A DNA stretch of 5,089 bases from Flavobacteriales bacterium UBA7382 (GTDB lineage: Bacteria; Bacteroidota; Bacteroidia; Flavobacteriales_D; Sanyastnellaceae). Position numbers and translations under genes: made by a program. The notes below the pieces were generated by a model. It was not told the origin of the DNA and ran no database searches. It was given only the letters and a program-made list of their open reading frames with translations. The stretch spans positions 1 to 5,089 of the forward strand of contig DKNS01000164.1 in assembly GCA_002469765.1 (NCBI GenBank). Reading direction: 5' to 3'. Each line of letters begins with the position of its first letter. Positions within the stretch are counted from its first letter, which is position 1. Positions 1 through 5,089 of this stretch are shown piece after piece.

Positions 1-3000
1 GTCAGTCCTATGTTGCCTGGGTGATCAGAAACCGACGAGGTGAATGCCTCCACCCAACCTTCGTCAATGGCCGCCAGCTGGACTTGGACCCGGAGCCGTG
101 AAATGCGCTTCGCTCGGGCCTCGGAGAGCAATTCGATGGATTGGAGCTTGGCTTCCAAGCCCTCGCGTCCGAAGCCTTGCTCTTTCACGTGGGTGGTGAC
201 CATCACCATCCAACCTTCCACCATGAATTCTTTGAATTTGACGTAATCCTCTCCAAAACAGCGGAATTCGTGGACTCCTTGGTAGTCCTCCAAGGAGAAG
301 AAACCCCATGGCCTTCCCGATTTGCTGATGCGATGTTCTGCGGCGGTGATGAGGCCTCCAAATGTGAGCATTTTTCCTTTTTCCCGCTCCATGTTGTCCA
401 GCCGGGACAGCCCCTCCTTTGCGCAGAGGTGGTCCACCTCCAGCCTGAATTTGTCCAAGGGGTGCCCCGAGATGTACACCCCCACAATGTCTCGCTCCTT
501 GTTCAGCAAGTCCATGGAAGCCCAAGGCTCGCACTCCGGAATGGGCGGCTCGGGAATGTCCATGGCCCCGTCTTCTCCTCCAAACAAAGATGCCTGAGCG
601 CTGTTGGCCGACTCTTGAGTCGCGGCCCCGTATTTGACGGCCAACTCCACCAATGGCCGGTCTTTGTGATCGGGCGCAAAGAACTGGGCTCGATGCAGCC
701 CAAAGCTGTCAAACCCACCCCCCAACGCCAAGGCTTCGAAGACCCGCTTGTTGCAGTCCTTGAGGTTCACGCGCGTTGCGAAATCGAAGAGCGACGTGTA
801 TTCCGTGCCTTCGCGGCCCTCCACAATGGCGATCACGGCACCCTCTCCGACCCCCCGCATGGCACCCAACCCAAAGCGGATGGCCCCTTCCTTGTTCACG
901 GTGAACTTGAAGGCTGACTCGTTGACATCTGGCCCCAAGACCGGGACCCCTTGACGGCGTGCCTCATCCATGAGGTTGGTGACCTCTTTGATGTCGTTCA
1001 TGTTGTTCGACAATTGGGCCGCCATGAACTCTGCAGTGTAGTTGGCCTTGAGGTAGGCAGTTTGATAGGCAACCCATGCGTAGCAAGTGGAATGCGATTT
1101 GTTGAAGGCATAGGATGCAAAGGCTTCCCAGTCGGTCCAAATCTTTTCCAGGCGCTCGGAATCGTGGCCGTTCTCCTTGCCTCGCTTCAAGAAATCAGGC
1201 TTCATCTTGTCGATGATGTCCTTTTTCTTCTTGCCCATGGCCTTCCGTAGACTGTCAGCCTCACCCTTGGAAAAGCCCGCCAACTTTTGGCTCAGCAACA
1301 TCACCTGCTCCTGGTACACAGTGATGCCGTAGGTCTCCTCGAGGTACTCCTGACATGCGTCTAAGTCGTAGGTGATGGCTTGCCGCCCGTGCTTCCGCGC
1401 CACAAAATCTGGGATGTACTCCATCGGACCTGGGCGGTACAACGCATTCATGGCAATCAAGTCCTCAAACACCGTCGGCTGAAGCGATTTGAGGTGCTTC
1501 TGCATGCCTGCCGATTCATATTGGAAAATCCCAATGGTGTCGCCGCACTGAAAAAGCTCGTAGGTCTTGGGGTCGTCCAACGGGAAGGAATCCGGGTCGA
1601 GGTGCAGTGCATGACGAAGTTTGACATTCTTCACGGCGTCCTTGATCACAGTCAGGGTCTTGAGCCCCAAGAAATCCATCTTCAACAATCCGGCATCCTC
1701 GGCCACGGCGTTGTCGAACTGTGTGCACGCCATGGCGCTGTCCTTGGCCGTGGCCACAGGCACGAAGTTGGTGATGTCGTCGGGTGTGATGATGACGCCG
1801 CACGCATGAATCCCAGTGTTGCGCACGCTGCCCTCCAGGACACGCGCTGTCTGAAGGGTTTGGCCTTCCAGCGTGGGCTGCTGACTGATTGCTTTGAGCT
1901 GCTTCACCATCGCGAATCCCTCGCTCCTCACCTTCTCCTTGAGGGCCTTGTCGTCCAGCGAGAACATCTTCTTCAAAGAGATGTCCGGAACCAGCTTGGC
2001 AAGCCGATCGGCGTCGCCCAAAGGCAACTCCATCACCCGTGCCGTGTCACGGATGGAAGACTTGGCGGCCATGGTGCCGTAAGTGATGATCTGGGCCACT
2101 TGTTTGGCGCCATACTTGTCAATCACATAATCGATGACACGTCCCCGTCCCTCGTCGTCAAAATCAATGTCGATGTCGGGGAGGCTCACGCGGTCTGGGT
2201 TGAGAAATCTCTCGAACAGCAAGTCGTATTTGATTGGATCCACATTGGTGATGCCAACGCAATAGGCCACCGCCGACCCCGCAGCAGAACCACGTCCTGG
2301 ACCCACACTCACTCCCATCTCACGCGCCGCGGTTGTGAAATCTTGGACGATGAGGAAGTACCCAGGGTAGCCAGTGCGCTCGATGGTTTCCAGCTCGAAG
2401 TCCAGACGCTCCTTGACCTCTGGTGTGATTTCGCCGTACCGCTTTTCCGCACCGATGTACGTGATGTGGCGCAGGTAGGCGTTTTCGCCCCGCTTGCCCC
2501 CGTCCTGGGCATCCTCTGCATCCACGAACTCTTGAGGAATGTCAAACGCCGGGAGCAGGACGTCCCGCTCCAACACATACCCTTCGCATTGGTCCACCAA
2601 CGCGGCAATGTTGGTCACGGCCTCAGGCACATCCGCGAACAAGGCCTTCATTTCTGAAGGCGACTTTAAGTAGAAACTGTCGTTGGGGAACCCAAAACGA
2701 AATTCACGTCCGCGTTTCCCCGTGTAACGCTTGGGCTGACTCACATTTCGCGCGTCCTTGACGCACAACAAAATATCATGGGCGTCACTCTGGTCCTGAC
2801 GAGTGTAATAACTATTGTTGCTCGCAACCAGCTTGACGTTGTGTTTGGACGCCATAGCCTGGAGAAAGTCGTTGACCACGGTTTCCTCTTCCAACCCGTG
2901 GCGGTTCAACTCCGCATAGAAATCGTCACCCATGAGTCCTTTCCAGCACACGAAGGCATTTTCCGCCTGGTTCTCCCCAACATTCAAGACCAACGAAGGC

Positions 3001-4139
3001 ACCTCTCCGAACAGGCCGCCAGTCAGCACCACGAGATCTTCCTTGAACTCCTCCACAAGGGCGCGGTCGATTCGCGGCACGTAGTAGAAGCCATCGGTGT
3101 AGGCTTTGGAAGCCAGCTTGGCCAGGTTGTGGTAGCCCCTTTTGTTCTTGGCCAAAAACACTGTGGGGTACCCGTCGTCTTTTTTGGATTTGTCGTGCAT
3201 GTCTTTGCAGACGTTGAGCTCCGCTCCCACAATGGGCTTGATGCCTTCATCGTTGCAAGAGCGTACAAACTGGAAAGCCGCCATCATGTTGCCGTGATCT
3301 GTCACGGCCATGGCGGGCATGCCCATGCTTTTCGCCGCAGCCACCAATTCACCCACCGGGCTCACCGCTTGAAGCACGCTGAATTGGGAGTGCACGTGGA
3401 GGTGCGTGAAAGGCACGTCTTCCAAAGCCGCGACATCTGCAGTGGCAGTCAATGGTTCGCCTGCGTTTCTGGATTCAACCTTGCCCTTGGCGTTGAAATT
3501 GGCGGCCTCCAGATTAGGCGCCTCATACAGGACTTCCTCGGGCTTGTCGAATTCAGGCCGCTCGATGACCCTGAGGTGGACCATCTCGAAGAAGCAACGG
3601 GCCGTGGCCGACACATCATATGCCGCATCGTGGGCGTCTCCGAAGCCTTCCCCAAACAATTTCTGGTGGAGTTCCGTCAAGGTGGGCCACTTGAATTTGC
3701 CACCCCGTCCTCCCGGAATGGCACAAAAATCTGTGCCCTCGTCCTTGGAATCGATGAGCGCTTTCTCGGTCAACCCTTCGGGCGCCAGTCCCAAACGAAC
3801 AAGCTCAGCACCGGCCACGCTGACGTCGAAACCGATGTTGTGTCCCATAACGTAGGTCGCTTGCGCAGCGTCGGCCATGAATTCTTCCATGACTTGACCC
3901 AATTGCAAGCCTTCCTCTTGGGCTCGGGCGGTGGTGATCCCGTGAATCTTGGTCGAATTGAATGGAATCGTGAAACCTTCAGGCTGCACGATGCGGTTCC
4001 CACGGGAAAGGAGCTTGCCTTGCGTGTCGTGCAATTGCCACGCCAACTGGACCAAACGAGGCCAATTGTCGCTGTCTGTGATTGGGGCATTCCAATCTCT
4101 GGGCAATCCCGTCGTCTCAGTGTCATAGATTAGAATCAT
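1..4139 (-). CDS. dnaE: DNA polymerase III alpha subunit with fused N-terminal DEDDh exonuclease (3' end outside window)
   Basis: Replicative polymerase subunit that extends DNA at the fork and here also carries its own 3'-5' proofreading domain. I translated the frame codon by codon: 1379 codons, no stop, leaving the window at position 1. Order seen: exonuclease about residues 1-185, linker 186-243, PHP 244-455, polymerase core from about 456. The core shows VGPGRGSAAGS (612-622), PDIDIDF (654-660) and KMDFLGLKTL (820-829); D655, D657 and D822 correspond to the catalytic aspartates of E. coli alpha (D401, D403, D555). Finger motifs are YRPGPMEYIPDF (901-912) and FNKSHS (1012-1017). A helix-hairpin-helix region (about 1045-1145), a clamp motif QASLF (1182-1186) and an OB-fold (about 1257-1337) follow; the C-terminal domain is cut. 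The start at MILIYDTETTG is chosen because exonuclease motif I begins there. An in-frame ATG at 4178 would add 13 Arg-rich residues and is less likely. No Shine-Dalgarno is visible. Divergent from folE. Confidence 0.97.
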   Translation of the reverse strand, partial: MILIYDTETTGLPRDWNAPITDSDNWPRLVQLAWQLHDTQGKLLSRGNRIVQPEGFTIPFNSTKIHGITTARAQEEGLQLGQVMEEFMADAAQATYVMGHNIGFDVSVAGAELVRLGLAPEGLTEKALIDSKDEGTDFCAIPGGRGGKFKWPTLTELHQKLFGEGFGDAHDAAYDVSATARCFFEMVHLRVIERPEFDKPEEVLYEAPNLEAANFNAKGKVESRNAGEPLTATADVAALEDVPFTHLHVHSQFSVLQAVSPVGELVAAAKSMGMPAMAVTDHGNMMAAFQFVRSCNDEGIKPIVGAELNVCKDMHDKSKKDDGYPTVFLAKNKRGYHNLAKLASKAYTDGFYYVPRIDRALVEEFKEDLVVLTGGLFGEVPSLVLNVGENQAENAFVCWKGLMGDDFYAELNRHGLEEETVVNDFLQAMASKHNVKLVASNNSYYTRQDQSDAHDILLCVKDARNVSQPKRYTGKRGREFRFGFPNDSFYLKSPSEMKALFADVPEAVTNIAALVDQCEGYVLERDVLLPAFDIPQEFVDAEDAQDGGKRGENAYLRHITYIGAEKRYGEITPEVKERLDFELETIERTGYPGYFLIVQDFTTAAREMGVSVGPGRGSAAGSAVAYCVGITNVDPIKYDLLFERFLNPDRVSLPDIDIDFDDEGRGRVIDYVIDKYGAKQVAQIITYGTMAAKSSIRDTARVMELPLGDADRLAKLVPDISLKKMFSLDDKALKEKVRSEGFAMVKQLKAISQQPTLEGQTLQTARVLEGSVRNTGIHACGVIITPDDITNFVPVATAKDSAMACTQFDNAVAEDAGLLKMDFLGLKTLTVIKDAVKNVKLRHALHLDPDSFPLDDPKTYELFQCGDTIGIFQYESAGMQKHLKSLQPTVFEDLIAMNALYRPGPMEYIPDFVARKHGRQAITYDLDACQEYLEETYGITVYQEQVMLLSQKLAGFSKGEADSLRKAMGKKKKDIIDKMKPDFLKRGKENGHDSERLEKIWTDWEAFASYAFNKSHSTCYAWVAYQTAYLKANYTAEFMAAQLSNNMNDIKEVTNLMDEARRQGVPVLGPDVNESAFKFTVNKEGAIRFGLGAMRGVGEGAVIAIVEGREGTEYTSLFDFATRVNLKDCNKRVFEALALGGGFDSFGLHRAQFFAPDHKDRPLVELAVKYGAATQESANSAQASLFGGEDGAMDIPEPPIPECEPWASMDLLNKERDIVGVYISGHPLDKFRLEVDHLCAKEGLSRLDNMEREKGKMLTFGGLITAAEHRISKSGRPWGFFSLEDYQGVHEFRCFGEDYVKFKEFMVEGWMVMVTTHVKEQGFGREGLEAKLQSIELLSEARAKRISRLRVQVQLAAIDEGWVEAFTSSVSDHPGNIGL
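582..596 (-). other. Internal beta-sliding-clamp-binding motif QASLF in DnaE
   Basis: Residues 1182-1186 read Gln-Ala-Ser-Leu-Phe, matching the bacterial clamp-binding consensus QxxLF. It sits between the helix-hairpin-helix region and the OB-fold, the same place as the internal clamp motif of E. coli alpha (QADMF). The next residues are GGEDG, followed by a Pro/Glu-rich stretch, which suggests a flexible exposed loop. It should tether the polymerase to DnaN for processive synthesis. Confidence 0.75.
2775..3410 (-). other. PHP domain of DnaE with partly lost metal ligands
   Basis: Residues about 244-455. The opening motif HLHVHSQFS (H246, H248, H250) and TDHGN (D281, H282) are kept, as are GAELNV (E307), GLFGEV (E379) and FYAELNRHG (E410, H414). 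Two positions differ from what I recall of PHP domains thought to bind metals: the usual Ser-Gly-Cys near residue 375 reads LTGGLFGE (no Cys), and the usual Asn-Asp-x-His-Tyr reads NNSYY (441-445), so the Asp and His are Asn442 and Tyr444. The domain probably has a structural role, with proofreading done by the fused DEDDh domain. Domain limits are approximate. Confidence 0.8.
3585..4139 (-). other. DEDDh 3'-5' exonuclease (epsilon/DnaQ-like) domain of DnaE
   Basis: Residues 1-185 of the dnaE product form a complete DnaQ-type proofreading domain. Motif Exo I is YDTETTG with D6 and E8, Exo II is GHNIGFD with D105, and Exo III is HDAAYD with H170 and D175. All five expected acidic/histidine residues of the DEDDh class are therefore present, so the domain is predicted active. 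A segment at about 136-163 (TDFCAIPGG then KFKWPTLTELHQKLFG) precedes Exo III. In E. coli the equivalent activity is the separate epsilon subunit; here it is covalently joined by a roughly 58-residue linker rich in Ala and Glu. Confidence 0.93.
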
Positions 4140-4253
4140 GGGTTTCCGAAATTCGCGACATCTTCGACGACCGAACATCCGACGAGCCCTGTTGTTTTCC
4201 ACATTGAGTCCCCAATGCTTGGACAAGGACTGCCTATCTTTCAGGACTGCCTC
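4140..4253. promoter_or_regulatory. Divergent dnaE-folE intergenic region
   Basis: These 114 bases separate the two start codons and must carry promoters or leaders for both genes unless transcription begins inside a neighbour. On the plus strand TATCTTTC (4235-4242) is one base off the Bacteroidota -7 consensus TAnnTTTG, but no TTG lies at the expected distance of about 19 bases upstream (the nearest are 13 and 28 bases away). No comparable box was found on the minus strand for dnaE. A short inverted repeat, CATTG / CAATG with a 6-base loop, lies at 4202-4217. Neither gene has a recognisable Shine-Dalgarno sequence, as is usual in Bacteroidota. Confidence 0.5.
4226..4252 (+). repeat. Exact 10-bp direct repeat immediately before folE
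   Basis: AGGACTGCCT occurs at 4226-4235 and again at 4243-4252, separated by 7 bases (ATCTTTC), giving a 17-base period. The second copy ends one base before the folE ATG, and the last base of the first copy starts the -7-like TATCTTTC. The two copies could be paired binding half-sites, part of the leader, or a chance or slippage duplication. The match ends at exactly 10 bases on both sides. Confidence 0.6.
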
Positions 4254-4934
4254 ATGACAACCCCCACCACCCCGCATTCACCGAAGTCTCACCAAGACGC
4301 CATGGGCGACGACCACGTAGGTACGTCTGCCAAGACCCCCCTCAAACCTGACGCATTTGCGATGAGCGACGAGGAGAAAATGGGGGAAATTGAAAACAAG
4401 TTCCGTGAAATCATGGACGTTTTGGGTTTGGACCTAAACGATGACAGCTTGTCAGGCACACCAAGGCGTGTGGCCAAGATGTATGTGAAAGAGATTTTCT
4501 CTGGACTCGACCCCAAGAACCATCCTGATGTCAAAACCTTTGACAACGTGTATGGGTACGATCACATGTTGGTGGAACGCGACATCAACGTCAACTCCAC
4601 GTGTGAGCACCATTTCTTGCCCATCGTAGGGCACGCCCATGTGGCTTACATCCCCAACGACCGTGTGGTCGGCTTGAGCAAATTGAACCGCATCGTGGAT
4701 CACTATGCCCGCCGCCCCCAGGTCCAAGAACGTTTGACCCGGCAGGTTCTGGAGGCATTGCAAGAGCTGCTTGGCACAGATGACGTCGCGGTCGTCCTCG
4801 ATGCCAAACATCTTTGTGTGTCCAGCCGCGGCATCCAAGACGAGAGCAGCTCCACAGTGACGGCCAGTTATGGAGGGGTGTTCGACAACGACGCCGACAC
4901 ACGCAATGAATTCCTCACCCACGTGGGTGGCTAA
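4254..4934 (+). CDS. folE: GTP cyclohydrolase I (FolE), 226 residues
   Basis: Cytoplasmic zinc enzyme that converts GTP to 7,8-dihydroneopterin triphosphate and formate, the first step of tetrahydrofolate synthesis; the product can also feed queuosine synthesis. Signature 1 is NSTCEHHFLPIVGHAHVAY (114-132) and signature 2 runs from GLSKLNRIVD (140-149) to ARRPQVQERL (152-161). Zinc ligands are C117, H120 and C188; H119 and H186 match catalytic E. coli H112 and H179. SRGIQDESSSTVT (191-203) is the conserved C-terminal substrate/active-site region. The conserved fold starts near residue 38 (SDEEKMGEIENKF), so the first 37 residues, rich in Thr, Pro, His and Asp, are a variable tail. I chose ATG 4254 because it gives the family's usual length; ATG 4215 would add 13 residues and lies upstream of the -7-like box, while the ATGs at 4302 and 4362 would remove much of the tail. 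Stop TAA at 4932-4934. Divergent from dnaE and 75 bases before rpsP. Confidence 0.96.
   Translation: MTTPTTPHSPKSHQDAMGDDHVGTSAKTPLKPDAFAMSDEEKMGEIENKFREIMDVLGLDLNDDSLSGTPRRVAKMYVKEIFSGLDPKNHPDVKTFDNVYGYDHMLVERDINVNSTCEHHFLPIVGHAHVAYIPNDRVVGLSKLNRIVDHYARRPQVQERLTRQVLEALQELLGTDDVAVVLDAKHLCVSSRGIQDESSSTVTASYGGVFDNDADTRNEFLTHVGG
4916..4929. repeat. Perfect 14-bp palindrome at the 3' end of folE
   Basis: CACCCACGTGGGTG equals its own reverse complement, centred between 4922 and 4923, and ends three bases before the folE stop codon. As RNA it would form a 5-pair G+C-rich stem with an ACGU loop, extendable by one U-G pair at 4915/4930. No U-run follows (the next bases are CUAAGGAAUUUCGG), so it is not a classical intrinsic terminator. 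It encodes the final Leu-Thr-His-Val-Gly region. It may be an mRNA 3'-end structure or coincidence. Confidence 0.45.
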
Positions 4935-4945
4935 GGAATTTCGGC

Positions 4946-4953
4946 TATCTTTG
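4946..4953 (+). promoter_or_regulatory. Putative -7 box (TATCTTTG) upstream of rpsP
   Basis: TATCTTTG is an exact match to TAnnTTTG, the -7 element recognised by the main sigma factor of Bacteroidota. It lies 56 bases before the rpsP ATG, which would give transcription from about 4960 and a leader of about 50 bases. No TTG -33 element is visible at the usual distance, where the folE-end palindrome lies instead, so the call rests on one element. It suggests rpsP has its own promoter. Confidence 0.45.
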
Positions 4954-4977
4954 CGCTCCAATTTTGGCATCAACAAC

Positions 4978-4992
4978 AGGGTTTAGGACCCT
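4978..4992 (+). repeat. Short inverted repeat in the rpsP leader
   Basis: AGGGT (4978-4982) and ACCCT (4988-4992) are exact reverse complements around a 5-base loop TTAGG. The structure ends 17 bases before the rpsP start and is followed by TCTAAAATGTTTTT, which contains a T-run only after an A-rich spacer. It could be a weak folE terminator or a leader hairpin of rpsP. A five-pair stem is short enough to be chance. Confidence 0.3.
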
Positions 4993-5009
4993 TCTAAAAT
5001 GTTTTTCCC

Positions 5010-5089
5010 ATGGCTGTACGCCTCCGACTCCAACGTCACGGTAAGAAAGGAAAACCCTTCTACCACCTCGTAGCTGCTGACACCCGCGC
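5010..5089 (+). CDS. rpsP: 30S ribosomal protein S16, N-terminal part (3' end outside window)
   Basis: Small-subunit ribosomal protein that binds 16S rRNA and helps 30S assembly. The 26 complete codons begin MAVRLRLQRHGKKGKPFYH and continue LVAADTR, which matches the highly conserved S16 N terminus (MAVxIRLxRxGxKxxPFYxIVVADSR). The start is fixed by an in-frame TAA at 4995-4997 and by the conserved MAV opening; the ATG at 4999 is out of frame. No Shine-Dalgarno is present; the upstream bases are A/T-rich (AAAATGTTTTTCCC). The gene is truncated by the window edge, not broken. In many bacteria rpsP is followed by rimM, which cannot be seen here. Confidence 0.93.
   Translation, partial: MAVRLRLQRHGKKGKPFYHLVAADTR

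Noticed and set aside
187..197. CACGTGGGTGG also found near the folE end (4920-4930)
   Set aside because: The two 11-base matches lie within unrelated coding sequence (DnaE OB-fold and FolE C terminus) and only the second forms the full palindrome; probably chance.
141..917. 258-codon open frame on the plus strand
   Set aside because: Antisense shadow of the DnaE helix-hairpin-helix and OB-fold regions in the same codon register.
1380..2657. 425-codon open frame on the plus strand
   Set aside because: Antisense shadow of the polymerase core, where the minus strand carries the PDIDIDF and GRGSAAGS motifs; no independent family features.
2778..4133. 451-codon open frame on the plus strand
   Set aside because: It is the codon-aligned antisense of the dnaE exonuclease and PHP domains; the protein is low in recognisable motifs, His/Arg/Val-rich, and exists because dnaE rarely uses TTA, CTA or TCA.
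1..4139. Possible frameshift or internal stop, since no full-length minus-strand gene with both ends is visible
   Set aside because: All codons from 4139 to 3 were checked and no in-frame stop exists; motifs at both ends and the middle share one register, so the gene is simply cut by the window edge.
4202..4217. CATTG/CAATG inverted repeat in the dnaE-folE gap
   Set aside because: Five pairs of mixed A/T and G/C around a 6-base loop, with no following T-run; too short to call a terminator or operator.
4452..4976. 174-codon minus-strand open frame opposite folE
   Set aside because: The plus strand encodes all FolE signatures here; the minus frame shows no recognisable domain.
1..5089. Mobile element, CRISPR array, tRNA/rRNA or novel defence system
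   Set aside because: No terminal repeats, transposase, spaced repeats or tRNA-like folds were seen; almost all bases are assigned to three conserved housekeeping genes.

Overview
The window holds three protein-coding genes and fits a member of the Bacteroidota, most like Flavobacteriia. The evidence is protein-level: a DNA polymerase III alpha subunit with an N-terminal DEDDh proofreading exonuclease fused to it, a Bacteroidota-like GTP cyclohydrolase I, no Shine-Dalgarno sequences before any start, and a TAnnTTTG-type -7 box before the last gene. Base composition looks balanced to slightly GC-rich by eye, high for a typical flavobacterium. The family placement is inference.

Layout. Positions 1 to 4139 are one uninterrupted minus-strand frame, dnaE, which starts at 4139 and runs off the left edge (1379 complete codons seen, no stop). 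It encodes, in order, exonuclease, linker, PHP domain, polymerase palm/thumb/fingers, helix-hairpin-helix region, a beta-clamp-binding motif, OB-fold and the start of the C-terminal domain. Positions 4140 to 4253 are a 114-base divergent intergenic region. folE (GTP cyclohydrolase I) lies on the plus strand at 4254 to 4934. After a 75-base gap, rpsP (ribosomal protein S16) begins at 5010 and is cut by the right edge after 26 complete codons.

The genes do not form one pathway: dnaE copies the chromosome with built-in proofreading, folE opens pterin/folate synthesis from GTP, and rpsP belongs to the small ribosomal subunit and probably heads its own transcript. This is ordinary core-genome sequence. 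I found no mobile element, CRISPR array, RNA gene or unknown system. The points worth a second look are the exonuclease-polymerase fusion paired with a PHP site that has lost expected metal ligands, an exact 10-bp direct repeat abutting the folE start, and small palindromes around the folE/rpsP junction. Long open frames on the plus strand across dnaE are codon-aligned shadows.
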